From assembly GCF_900105245.1 (NCBI RefSeq), contig NZ_FNSZ01000001.1, positions 7,066,001 to 7,130,000 on the forward strand: a stretch of 64,000 nt of DNA, given 5' to 3'. The translations under genes and the position numbers were made by a program. The notes beneath the pieces were generated by a model, which worked only from the letters and a program-made list of their open reading frames with translations, searched no databases and was not told the origin of the DNA. Every line of letters begins with the position of its first letter. Position 1 is the stretch's first letter. Positions 41,558-50,919 of the stretch are shown in pieces. Origin of the DNA: Streptomyces sp. 1222.5 (lineage in GTDB: Bacteria; Actinomycetota; Actinomycetes; Streptomycetales; Streptomycetaceae).

Positions 41558-44500
41558 ATGTACGAGCTGTCCCGGGTCCGCCTCTACTCCATCGGTCCCG
41601 CCGGTGCGCGCTACGCCGACACCGTGCTTGACCTGCGGGGCGTGGGCCAGCCCGTGCCCGACCCGGCGCCCACCCAGGCGGAGTTCTTCGCGGAGGAGCC
41701 GTCCGGGCCGCCGCGCCGGCCGGCCCCCGCGGGCGTGCTGTTCCTGGAGAACGGCGGCGGCAAGTCCGTCCTGCTCAAGCTGATCTTCTCGGTGATGCTT
41801 CCGGGCCACCGCAACACCCTCGGCGGCGCCAGCTCCGGCGTGCTGCGCAAGTTCCTGCTCGCCGACGACTGCGGGCACGTGGCCCTGGAGTGGCAGCACG
41901 TGCAGACCGGCGAGTGCGTCGTCGTGGGCAAGGCCAGCGAGTGGCGCGGCCGGCAGGTCTCCAACGACCCGCGGAAGTTCGCCGAGGCCTGGTACTCGTT
42001 CCGGCCCGGCCCCGGCCTCAGCCTGGACAACCTGCCCGTGGCCGAGTCCACCGCCGTTCGGCCGCCCGTCGAGGGCGCCTCCGGCGCCCGGGGCCGCCGC
42101 CGCACCATGAAGGGCTTCCGCGACGCCCTCACGGAGGCCGGCAAGGCCTACCCGCACCTGGAGGTGCACTGGGAGGAGATCCACGACCGCTGGATCGAGC
42201 ACCTCGGCGCCCTCGGCCTCGACCCCGAACTCTTCCGCTACCAGCGCGAGATGAACGCCGACGAGGGCGAGGCGGCCGGTCTCTTCGCGGTCAAGAAGGA
42301 CTCCGACTTCACCGACCTGCTGCTGCGCGCGGTCACCGACACCCGCGACACCGACGGCCTCGCCGACCTCGTCAGCGGCTTCGGCAACAAGCTCGGCCGG
42401 CGCGCCGAACTGATCGCCGAACGCGACTTCACCGCGGGCTCGGTCGACCTGCTCGGACGCATCGTCGAGGCCGCCGACGCCCGCGGACGCGCGCGTGACG
42501 TCCACGCGGGCGCCGAGCGCCGTACCCGCACACTGGCCCGACGGCTGTCCGCGCGGGCCGTGCGGGAACGGGTACGCGCCGCCGACCTCGCCCAGCGGGT
42601 CACCGCCGCCGCGTACAGCGTCACCCACTCCGAAGGCGCACGCGAGCGCAGCGCCCTGGTCGCCGCCGAACTCGCCTACCGGCACGCCTCCCTGGCGCTC
42701 GCCGCCGCGGAGAAGTCCGCCGCGGCGCAGAAGCGCGAGCTCGCCGACGCCCGCACCCTGCACTCCGCCTGGCAGGCCGCGGAAGCCGTACTGCGCCACC
42801 GCGCCGCCGCCGACCGCGCCGCGCGCGTGTCCGCCGCCATCCAGGAGGCCGAACGCGACGCGGCTCCCGCGCTCGCGGCCCGCGCCAAGGCCGCCGTGGA
42901 CCTCGTACGGGCCCTGCAGGCGGCCGCGGAGAGCGCCGAGGCCCTCGCCAACGAGGAGGAGGAGCGCTCCGCCGCCCTCCAGGAGGTCAGCGACTGCGCC
43001 TACCGGGACTCCACCTCGGCCGCCACCGAGGCGCAGCGCGCCCGCAGCGAGGCCGGTCACCTGCGCCAGCGCCTCACCGAGGTCGAGCAGGAGACCGCCG
43101 AGGCCGTCCGCGCCGGCTGGCTGGACGACAGCTCCCCGGACGCCGACCCGGCACGCGCCGCGCTCGCCGCCAGCGACGCCGAGAAGACCGCCGTGGCCGC
43201 CTGGGACGCGGCCCGCGAGGCCGCCCGCAGGACCACCGAGCACGCGCGCGAGGCGGCCTCCGCGGAGTCCCGCGCCGAACTGACGGCGGCCCGCGCGGCC
43301 GACGCCGGTACGGCTGCCGAGCGCGCCCACGAGGCCGAGCGGCGCCTGGCCGAGTCGCTGGCCACCGAGGAGCGGCTGGCGGAACTGCTGAGCCTGCCGG
43401 GCGCACCCGGGGCGGCACGCGTGGGCGTGCCCGCCCCCAGGACCGGAGCGGACGACGGCGCACCGGACACGCCGGCCGCGGACCCGGCGGCCCCGGCCGA
43501 GAGCCCGCTCACCGCCGAGGAACTCGACCGGTTCGCCGACGAGTTGCGCGCCCTCCTCGACGACGCCGTGTCCGCCGCCGAACGGCACCTCTTCGAACTG
43601 CGCACCGCAGCCGCCGACGACGCCCGGATCCTCGGCGCCCTCGGCGACGGCGGACTGCTGCCGCCCGGCCCCGACGTCCTGGCCACCGTCGAGTTCCTCG
43701 GCGAGCACGGCATCCCCGCGCTGCCCGGCTGGCGCTACCTCGCGCAGGCCGTCGACCCCGCCGACCACGCGCGCGTGCTCGCCGCCCGCCCCGAACTCGT
43801 CGACGGCGTGATCATCACCGACCCCGACACCCACGCGCGGGCCCGCGAGGCCCTCGGCGACGCCGCCCTGCTGCCCCGCTCCGCCGTGGCCGTCGGCACG
43901 GCCGCGGCCCTGCTCGCCCCGACCCCCGCCGACGACGCCGGCCCCGGCGACGTCTTCCTCGTGCCGCCGAACCCGGCCATGCACGACGAGCACGCCGCCG
44001 ACGAGGAACGGCATGCCCTGCGCGCGCGGGCCGGCGAACGCGACGAGGAGATCCGCACCCTCGCCACCCGGCTCGGCAAGGACCGTGAACTGGCCGCCCG
44101 GCTCGCCTCCTGGCGCACCGGCTGCCCCGCGGGGCGCCTCACCGAACTGACCCGCGCCGCCGAGGAGGCCCGCGCCTTCGCCGAGGAGGCCGAGGCCGAA
44201 CTCGCCGAGGCGCGGACCGCGCGCGCGGAGGCCGACGAGGCCGCCGCCGAGGCCGCGCAGATCCGCGACGAACGGCAGGAGGCCGCGCAGAAGGCCCGCC
44301 GCGCCGCCGACGCCCTGGCCGGACTCGCCTTCCGGCTCCGCGAACGCGCCGGCTGGCAGGCGAAGCTGCGCGAACTCGCCGATGACGCCGCCGAGTCAGA
44401 GGCCCGCGCCCAGACCTGTCTGGACCGCGCCCGCGCCGCCGACGAGGACCGCCGGGGCGCCCAGCGCGCCGCCGACGACGCCCGCCGCACCGCGCGCGCC

Positions 44501-46219
44501 CTGCGTGCCGAGCGCTCCGAGATCGCGGGCGCCCCCGACGAGGTACCGGACGACGGCGCGGACGCCCCCGAGGCGTCCCTGCCCGCCCTGCGCGAGGCCT
44601 ACCGGGCCGCCTCCCAGCTGTACGAGAAGGTCGGCGTCGGCGCCGACCTACGGGCGGAGCAGGCCCGCGCGGAGAGCGACGAGAGCGCCGCCCGCGCCGA
44701 ACTCGACCGGCTCAGCAACAAGGTGCGCACCCGAGCCGAGCAGCTGCTCCAGTCGCCCGACGGCTCCGACGGACCCTCCCGGCAGGCGGCCGCCACCCGT
44801 GCCGAGGAACTGGTGCAGCTCCTGGAGACCCGGATGTCGACCGCGAGCGAGCAGCTCGGCCGGCTGCGCGGCGAAGCGGAGCGGCACGCGCCCGAGGACG
44901 GCGAGGCGCACACCGAGCTGCCCGAGGAACTCCTCCCGTGCGACGCCGAGCACGCCCAGGCGCTGCTGCGCACGGCCACGGCCGAACTGGCCGCGCGCGC
45001 CGAGGCGCTGGCCGGGGCCCGCGAGGCGCACGCGGAGCTGCTGGAGGCCCACCGCGCCGCCGAGGACGCGGCCGGCGGCTTCGACGAGATCGCCGCCATG
45101 CTCCGCGACCTGCTTCGCGAGCACACCCCCGACGAGGAGCAGGAGGAGCCGGAGCCGTACCCCGGCAGCCTGGAGGAGGCCCGGCACTCCGCCGCCGAGG
45201 GCCGCCGCTCGCTGCGCGGCTGTGCCGCCGACCTGTCCGCCGCCGAGGCCGGCGTGCGCGAGGCGAGCGACGTCCTCGTCCGGCACGCCAACTCCACGCG
45301 TTACGAACAGGTCCGCACGCCCGCCCGGCAGCAGATCCGCGAACTGCCCGCCGCCGCGCTGCCCGAGCACGCCCAGAAGTGGGCGGACGCCTTCGCGCCG
45401 CGGCTGCGCGTCCTGACGGACGAGCTCGCCCAGCTGGAGCGCAACCGGGACTCGATCGTGGACCGGCTGCGCGGACTCGTGGAGTCGGCGCTGGCGACCC
45501 TGCGGTCCGCCCAGCGGCTCTCCCGGCTACCCGAGGGCCTGGGCGAATGGTCCGGGCAGGAGTTCCTGCGCATCCGCTTCGAGGAGCCCGACCAGGCCAC
45601 GCTCACCGAACGGCTCGGCGACGTCATCGACGACGCCACGCGCGCGGCCGTGAAGAGGAACTCCGACCTGCGCCGCGACGGCATGTCCCTGCTGCTGCGC
45701 GGCGTCGGGGCGGCCCTCCAGCCGAAGGGCGTCGCCGTCGAGATCCTCAAGCCGGACGCGGTCCTGCGCGCCGAACGCGTCCCCGTCGGCCAGATGGGTG
45801 ACGTCTTCTCCGGCGGTCAGCTGCTCACCGCGGCCATCGCCCTGTACTGCACGATGGCCGCCCTGCGCTCGAACGACCGGGGCCGCGACAAGCAGCGGCA
45901 CGCGGGCACGCTCTTCCTGGACAACCCCATCGGCCGCGCCAACGCCACCTACCTGCTGGAACTCCAGCGGGCCGTGTCGGACGCGCTGGGCGTCCAGCTG
46001 CTGTACACCACCGGCCTGTTCGACACGACGGCGCTGGCCGAGTTCCCGCTGGTCATCCGTCTGCGCAACGACGCCGACCTCAGGGCGGGCCTGAAGTACA
46101 TCAGCGTGGAGGAGCACCTGAGGCCCGGCCTGCCGCCACAGCCGCAGGCGGGCGAGGCGGTCCACAGCGAGATCACGGCGACCCGGATGTACAAGAAACC
46201 TGCCGGCAGCACGTCGTGA
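41558..46219 (+). CDS. SMC/MukB/JetC-like coiled-coil ATPase
   Basis: 1,553 residues. N-terminal half-head with P-loop VLFLENGGGKSVLLKLIF (residues 60-77), long Ala/Arg/Glu coiled coil (about 230-680), a globular middle domain near 687-807 (LGEHGIPALPGWRYLAQAVD) taking the hinge position, a second coiled coil (about 810-1330), then the C-terminal half-head: ABC signature FSGGQLLTAAIALYCTMAAL near 1415 and Walker B GTLFLDNPIGRANATYLLEL near 1451. The order is that of SMC/MukB/JetC. The Walker B region has Asn where the catalytic Glu is usual, and the first P-loop Gly is Leu. ATP-driven DNA loop extrusion or compaction is inferred. Confidence 0.8.
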   Translation: MYELSRVRLYSIGPAGARYADTVLDLRGVGQPVPDPAPTQAEFFAEEPSGPPRRPAPAGVLFLENGGGKSVLLKLIFSVMLPGHRNTLGGASSGVLRKFLLADDCGHVALEWQHVQTGECVVVGKASEWRGRQVSNDPRKFAEAWYSFRPGPGLSLDNLPVAESTAVRPPVEGASGARGRRRTMKGFRDALTEAGKAYPHLEVHWEEIHDRWIEHLGALGLDPELFRYQREMNADEGEAAGLFAVKKDSDFTDLLLRAVTDTRDTDGLADLVSGFGNKLGRRAELIAERDFTAGSVDLLGRIVEAADARGRARDVHAGAERRTRTLARRLSARAVRERVRAADLAQRVTAAAYSVTHSEGARERSALVAAELAYRHASLALAAAEKSAAAQKRELADARTLHSAWQAAEAVLRHRAAADRAARVSAAIQEAERDAAPALAARAKAAVDLVRALQAAAESAEALANEEEERSAALQEVSDCAYRDSTSAATEAQRARSEAGHLRQRLTEVEQETAEAVRAGWLDDSSPDADPARAALAASDAEKTAVAAWDAAREAARRTTEHAREAASAESRAELTAARAADAGTAAERAHEAERRLAESLATEERLAELLSLPGAPGAARVGVPAPRTGADDGAPDTPAADPAAPAESPLTAEELDRFADELRALLDDAVSAAERHLFELRTAAADDARILGALGDGGLLPPGPDVLATVEFLGEHGIPALPGWRYLAQAVDPADHARVLAARPELVDGVIITDPDTHARAREALGDAALLPRSAVAVGTAAALLAPTPADDAGPGDVFLVPPNPAMHDEHAADEERHALRARAGERDEEIRTLATRLGKDRELAARLASWRTGCPAGRLTELTRAAEEARAFAEEAEAELAEARTARAEADEAAAEAAQIRDERQEAAQKARRAADALAGLAFRLRERAGWQAKLRELADDAAESEARAQTCLDRARAADEDRRGAQRAADDARRTARALRAERSEIAGAPDEVPDDGADAPEASLPALREAYRAASQLYEKVGVGADLRAEQARAESDESAARAELDRLSNKVRTRAEQLLQSPDGSDGPSRQAAATRAEELVQLLETRMSTASEQLGRLRGEAERHAPEDGEAHTELPEELLPCDAEHAQALLRTATAELAARAEALAGAREAHAELLEAHRAAEDAAGGFDEIAAMLRDLLREHTPDEEQEEPEPYPGSLEEARHSAAEGRRSLRGCAADLSAAEAGVREASDVLVRHANSTRYEQVRTPARQQIRELPAAALPEHAQKWADAFAPRLRVLTDELAQLERNRDSIVDRLRGLVESALATLRSAQRLSRLPEGLGEWSGQEFLRIRFEEPDQATLTERLGDVIDDATRAAVKRNSDLRRDGMSLLLRGVGAALQPKGVAVEILKPDAVLRAERVPVGQMGDVFSGGQLLTAAIALYCTMAALRSNDRGRDKQRHAGTLFLDNPIGRANATYLLELQRAVSDALGVQLLYTTGLFDTTALAEFPLVIRLRNDADLRAGLKYISVEEHLRPGLPPQPQAGEAVHSEITATRMYKKPAGSTS

Positions 46220-46264
46220 GGGGCGTGGGCGCGGCCACCGCCGTCCGGCAGCCGCCCCGCGACC

Positions 46265-47830
46265 TCAGGTGCCGAGTCGGTGCGCGTCCTCCTTCAGGAG
46301 GTCCGCGCACTTCTCGCCGATCATCATCGTCGTGATGCACGGATTGACGGCGATCAGGTCCGGCATCACCGACCCGTCGGCCACCCGCAGCCCCTCGACG
46401 CCCTTGACCCGCAGCCGCGCGTCGAGCGGGGCCGCGGGGTCGTCGTCCGCCCCCATCCGCACGGTGCAGGACGGGTGGTAGACGGTGTTGTGCGTGCGGC
46501 GGATGTAGTCCAGCAGTTCGTCGTCCGTCCGGACGTCGGGCCCCGGCGCCAGCTCCGCGCCCGCCCAGCCGCTCAGCGCGGGCTGGGCCGCGATGCGGCG
46601 CGCCAGCCTCAGCCCGTACGTCATCACCCGCACGTCGTGCTCGTGCGTGAAGTACCGGGGGTCCACCTTCGGCTTGTCCCGGTAGTCCCGGGTCCGCAGC
46701 CGTACCGTGCCGCGCGACCTCGCCCTCGTCACGTTCGGCGTCAGGCAGAACGCGTTCTCCGACGTGGGGTAGCCCCAGCGCGCGGTGTTCATGTCGAACG
46801 GCACCGAGCCGTAGTGGAACATCAGGTCGGGCCGGTCGAGGCCGGGCTCGGTGTCGTAGAAGACGCCCGCCTCCCACCACTGGCTGGACGTGGCGGTCAT
46901 CGGCTGCTTCGCCTCCCACATGATCACGCCCTCGGGGTGGTCCTGGAGGTTCTCGCCGACGCCCGCGGCGTCGACGACCACGTCCACACCGACCTCCCGC
47001 AGATGGGCGGCCGGGCCGATGCCCGAAAGCATCAGCAGCTTCGGGGAGTCGATCGAGCCACACGAGAGGATCACCTCGCGCCGCGCCCGCACCGTGCGGG
47101 TGTGCACCAGATCGGGGTCCAGGTACTCGGCGCCCACGCACCTGCGCCCCTCCAGCACCAGCTTCCGGGCCCGCACCCCGGTCCGGACGTCGAGATTGGG
47201 GCGCTTGCCGAGCACGGGGTGGAGATAGGCCACCGACGAGGACTGACGGACGTTGTTCTCGTCCGAGTTGATCTGGAACCAGTTCGCCCCGCGCACCACG
47301 GTCCTGCCGGTGTTGAACGGGACCGTCGGGATGCCGGCCTGCGCACACGCCTCCAGCAGCGCCGCACCGCACGGGTCGCCGCCCTTCAGCGTGCGCAGCC
47401 TGACGGGGCCGGTGCGGCCGTGGTGGTCGCCGGGCGCGTCGTTGTTCTCCAGCCGCCGGTACAGCGGGAACAGGTCGGCCGCGCTCCAGCCCGTACAGCC
47501 ACGGGCCGCCCAGTCGTCCAGGTCCTCCGCCGGCGCCCAGAAGGCGATGCAGGAGTTGTGCGAGGAGCAGCCGCCCAGCACCTTCGCGCGCGCGTGACGC
47601 AGGAAACTGTTGCCGGTGGCCTGCGGTTCGACCGGGTAGTCCCAGTCGTACCCGGACTCCAGCAGCCCCATCCAGCGCTCCAGTCGCAGCACGGCGTCGT
47701 CGCCGACGTCGCTCGGGCCCGCCTCCAGAACGCACACCGTCACCGCGGGGTTCTCGGTCAGGCGTGCCGCCACGACGTTGCCCGCGGTTCCGCCGCCCAC
47801 CACCACGTAGTCGAACTCGTCGATGCTCAT
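46265..47830 (-). CDS. betA: GMC oxidoreductase, probable choline dehydrogenase
   Basis: 521 residues, AGGAGGTCAT ribosome site directly before ATG. N-terminal FAD-binding DYVVVGGGTAGNVVAARLTE; GMC signature GGCSSHNSCIAFWAPAEDLD; YLDPDLV; SCGSIDSPKLLMLSGIGP; catalytic-His region HNTVYHPSCTVRMGADDD; C-terminal GLRVADGSVMPDLIAVNPCI. Oxidises choline (via betaine aldehyde) with FAD. Last gene of the choline/betaine minus operon; 31 bp follow the permease stop. GMC subtype by sequence; choline as substrate from context. Confidence 0.88.
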   Translation of the reverse strand: MSIDEFDYVVVGGGTAGNVVAARLTENPAVTVCVLEAGPSDVGDDAVLRLERWMGLLESGYDWDYPVEPQATGNSFLRHARAKVLGGCSSHNSCIAFWAPAEDLDDWAARGCTGWSAADLFPLYRRLENNDAPGDHHGRTGPVRLRTLKGGDPCGAALLEACAQAGIPTVPFNTGRTVVRGANWFQINSDENNVRQSSSVAYLHPVLGKRPNLDVRTGVRARKLVLEGRRCVGAEYLDPDLVHTRTVRARREVILSCGSIDSPKLLMLSGIGPAAHLREVGVDVVVDAAGVGENLQDHPEGVIMWEAKQPMTATSSQWWEAGVFYDTEPGLDRPDLMFHYGSVPFDMNTARWGYPTSENAFCLTPNVTRARSRGTVRLRTRDYRDKPKVDPRYFTHEHDVRVMTYGLRLARRIAAQPALSGWAGAELAPGPDVRTDDELLDYIRRTHNTVYHPSCTVRMGADDDPAAPLDARLRVKGVEGLRVADGSVMPDLIAVNPCITTMMIGEKCADLLKEDAHRLGT

Positions 47831-47861
47831 ATGACCTCCTGGCCGGCCGGGAACGGGGGAA

Positions 47862-49433
47862 TCAGTCGGACGCCGGAGCGGCGAGGGGAGCGGCGGGCGC
47901 GCCCGGCGGCACCTCCGAGCGGTGCTCGGCGAGGACGCCGGTGCGATGGCGCTGGACGAACCAGTAGTAGGCGAAGCCACCGCCCGCGATGACCGCGACG
48001 AACAGCACCGCGCCCCAGCGCAGGTACCAGTGGTAGGGGGCGCTCGCGTTGTAGACCGCGGCGCGGGGCCAGATCAGGTTGACCGTCATGGCGGCGCCCC
48101 ACACCACCGCGATGATGTTGACCGGCAGCCCCCAGCGGCCCAGTGAGAACCTGCCCCCGCCCGCCGGCTGCCACTTTCCGCGCAGCCGGGCCACCAGCAT
48201 GGGCGCGGTGACGCCCAGGTAGGCGAGGTAGATCATGACGATGCCGATGCTGGTGACGACCGTGAAGATCTGCGGCTGGCGGATGTTGACCACGAGGATC
48301 GCCAGCGCCAGCACACCGATGATCACGGCCGGCAGGACCGGGGTCCGGAAGCGGGGGCTGACCCGGGCCATCAGCGAGGACGCGGGCAGGTTGTTGTCCC
48401 GGGCCATCGCGAACGCCAGGCGGATCGCCGCCGTGTGCACGGCCAGCGCGCACACCGTGACCGCGATCAGCACGCACCAGAGCATCGCCTTGCCGGCCGT
48501 CGGCCCGAGCACGTCGAGCACCACGTACTGCAGTCCGTCCGTGGACAGCTTGTCGCCCTTCAGGCTGGAGACGCTCATCAGGGCGAGCAGCAGCACCAGG
48601 CCGCCCAGGACGAAGGAGGCGACGATCGCGCGGATGATGGCGCGCGGGGCGTTGCGGGACGGGTCCAGGGACTCCTCGCCGAGCGAGGCGGCCGTGTCGA
48701 AGCCGTACATGACGTACGCCGACGCCAGGGAGGCCACGAGGAAGGCGCCGAGGTAGCCGGTCGAGTACCCCGCGCCGGTGTGGTTCGTCTGCATGACGAC
48801 CTGCGGGCCGCGGGTGATGTGGACGGCGAACAGGACGATCAGGACGACGGTGGCGATCAACTCGATGAACACGCCCGCCGTGTTGATCGTCGCCATGAGC
48901 TTGACGCCGAACGCGTTGACCAGCGTGGTGAACAGGATCAACACGGCCGCCAGGACGACGGCGTTGGTCGCCACGTCGTACTTGCCGGTGCCGTCGCCGA
49001 CGAACTGGAACGTGGCGGAGATCTGCGGCAGCGTCAGCTGGTAGGCGAGCGCGACCGCCGCGATGGACACGATCGACGCGATCAGCATCATCCACCCGGC
49101 GAGCCAGCCGAGATGCGGATTGCCGATCTTCTTCGACCAGTTGTAGACCGAACCGGCCACGGGGTAGCGGGCGGCCAGTTCCGCGAAGCACAGGGCCACC
49201 GCGAACTGCCCGCCGAACACCATGGGCCACGACCACCAGTAGGCGGGGCCGCCGCTGCCGTAGCCGAAGTAGAACAACTGGAAGGTGCCGGTCAGGATGG
49301 AGATGTAACTGATCCCGGCCGCGAAGGTGTGGAAGGTGCCCAGAGTGCGCTTGAGTTCGGGCCGGTAGCCGAACTCGGCGAGTTCGGCGTCGTCCCGGTG
49401 GTGCGGGCCTGGCGATTGCTCGGTGGTCGTCAT
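47862..49433 (-). CDS. APC superfamily permease (probable choline/betaine uptake)
   Basis: 523 residues from ATG 49433. Twelve membrane segments; motif YRPELKRTLGTFHTFAAGIS, FAELAARYPVAGSVYNWSKK, YGFDTAASLGEESLDPSRNA, AIRLAFAMARDNNLPASSLM. This is the APC amino acid/choline permease subgroup. In the middle of the choline-degradation operon (19 bp after the ALDH stop), so choline or betaine is the likely cargo; sequence alone does not fix the substrate. Confidence 0.9.
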   Translation of the reverse strand: MTTTEQSPGPHHRDDAELAEFGYRPELKRTLGTFHTFAAGISYISILTGTFQLFYFGYGSGGPAYWWSWPMVFGGQFAVALCFAELAARYPVAGSVYNWSKKIGNPHLGWLAGWMMLIASIVSIAAVALAYQLTLPQISATFQFVGDGTGKYDVATNAVVLAAVLILFTTLVNAFGVKLMATINTAGVFIELIATVVLIVLFAVHITRGPQVVMQTNHTGAGYSTGYLGAFLVASLASAYVMYGFDTAASLGEESLDPSRNAPRAIIRAIVASFVLGGLVLLLALMSVSSLKGDKLSTDGLQYVVLDVLGPTAGKAMLWCVLIAVTVCALAVHTAAIRLAFAMARDNNLPASSLMARVSPRFRTPVLPAVIIGVLALAILVVNIRQPQIFTVVTSIGIVMIYLAYLGVTAPMLVARLRGKWQPAGGGRFSLGRWGLPVNIIAVVWGAAMTVNLIWPRAAVYNASAPYHWYLRWGAVLFVAVIAGGGFAYYWFVQRHRTGVLAEHRSEVPPGAPAAPLAAPASD

Positions 49434-49452
49434 GAGCGGACTCCTCTGGCTG

Positions 49453-50919
49453 TCAGTCGAACCAGCCCTGTGGTGCCGGCGCCGTGTTGCGCCAGATGTG
49501 TTTCGTCTCGCGGTACTCGGCGAGCCCCGCCGGTCCGAGTTCACGCCCGAACCCGGACTGCTTGTAACCACCCCATTCGGCCTGCGGCACGTACGGGTGG
49601 TAGTCGTTGATCCAGACCGTGCCGAGGCGCAGCCCCGCCGCGACCCGGGCGGCCCGGCCCTCGTCGCGGGTCCACACGGCGCCCGCGAGGCCGTAGACCG
49701 TGTCGTTGGCGAGGCGCACGGCCTCCTCCTCGGTGGTGAACCGCTCGACGGTGAGCACCGGCCCGAAGGATTCCTCCCGGACCACCGACATCCCGCTCGT
49801 GCACGCGTCGAGGACGGTCGGCAGGTAGTAGAAGCCCTCGTCGAGGCCGGGTCCGGAGGGCCGCGCGCCGCCGCAGCGCAGCACCGCGCCCTCCGCGAGC
49901 CCCTTCGCCACATAGGCCTCGACCTTCGCCCGGTGGGCCGCCGAGATCAGCGGTCCGGTCCGCGCCCGCTCCTCGAACGGGCCGCCCGGCCGGATGCCCC
50001 GCGCCCGCCGGACGACCTCGGCCGTGAACCGCTCGTGCAGCGAGTCCTCCACCAGCAGCCGGGCCCCGGCGGAACACACCTGGCCGGAGTGCAGGAAGAC
50101 GGCGGTCAGCGCCATGTCGACCGCCGCCTCGAAGTCGGCGTCGGCGAAGACGATGTTCGGGTTCTTGCCGCCGAGTTCGAGCGCCACCTTCTTCACCGTG
50201 CCGGCCGCGGCCGCCATCAGCAGGCGCCCGGTCGCCAGACCGCCGGTGAAGGAGACCAGGTCGACGTCCGGATGGTCGCCGAGCGGGGCGCCCGCCTCCG
50301 GACCGGCGCCCAGCACCAGGTTCCCGGCACCCGCCGGCAGTCCTGCCTCCGCCAGCAGCCGCAGCAGATGGATCGCGGTGTGCGGGGTCAGCTCGCTCGG
50401 TTTGAGCACGAAGGTGTTCCCCGCGGCAAGCGCCGGGGCGACCTTCCACGCGGTCTGCAGCAACGGGTAGTTCCAGGGCGTGATCAGGGCGCACACCCCG
50501 ACGGGCTCGTGCACCACGCGGCTGTCGACACCGTCCCGGCCGGTGTCGACCACCCGCCCGCTCTCGCACGCGGCCAGCCGCCCGAAGTAGCGGAAGCAGC
50601 CGACGACGTCGTCGATGTCGTAGGCGCTCTCCACCAGCCGCTTGCCCGTGTCCAGGGACTCGGCGCGGGCCAGGGCGTCCTTGTCGCGGAGGAGGAGATC
50701 CGCGACCCGCAGCAGCAGATCCCCGCGCTCCGAGGGCGCCGTGTGCGGCCAGGGGCCGGCGTCGAAGGCCCGCCGGGCCGCCGCGATCGCCTCCACCGTG
50801 TCCTTGCCTCCGGCCTCGTCCACGACCCCGACCAGGGAGCCGTCGGCGGGACAGCGGATCTCCCGGGTGCGCCCGTCCAGGGCGCCCCGCCACACTCCGT
50901 CGACGAAGAGGTCAGGCAC
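49453..50919 (-). CDS. betB: Aldehyde dehydrogenase, probable betaine-aldehyde dehydrogenase
   Basis: 488 residues from GTG 50919. ALDH superfamily: PWNYPLLQTAWKVAPALAAG, VSFTGGLATGRLLMAAAAG, ALELGGKNPNIVFADADFEA (Glu of the active site), FLHSGQVCSAGARLLVEDSL (catalytic Cys in GQVCSAG). GGYKQSGFGRELGPAGLAEY at the C-terminus. Oxidises an aldehyde with NAD(P)+. Its start overlaps the Rieske oxygenase stop by 8 bp. Betaine aldehyde as substrate from context (choline dehydrogenase and GbcA-like genes). Confidence 0.9.
   Translation of the reverse strand: MPDLFVDGVWRGALDGRTREIRCPADGSLVGVVDEAGGKDTVEAIAAARRAFDAGPWPHTAPSERGDLLLRVADLLLRDKDALARAESLDTGKRLVESAYDIDDVVGCFRYFGRLAACESGRVVDTGRDGVDSRVVHEPVGVCALITPWNYPLLQTAWKVAPALAAGNTFVLKPSELTPHTAIHLLRLLAEAGLPAGAGNLVLGAGPEAGAPLGDHPDVDLVSFTGGLATGRLLMAAAAGTVKKVALELGGKNPNIVFADADFEAAVDMALTAVFLHSGQVCSAGARLLVEDSLHERFTAEVVRRARGIRPGGPFEERARTGPLISAAHRAKVEAYVAKGLAEGAVLRCGGARPSGPGLDEGFYYLPTVLDACTSGMSVVREESFGPVLTVERFTTEEEAVRLANDTVYGLAGAVWTRDEGRAARVAAGLRLGTVWINDYHPYVPQAEWGGYKQSGFGRELGPAGLAEYRETKHIWRNTAPAPQGWFD

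Noticed and set aside
46220..46264. Missing JetD gene just after the SMC-like operon
   Set aside because: Only 45 bp separate it from the convergent choline dehydrogenase gene, leaving no room for a fourth subunit.
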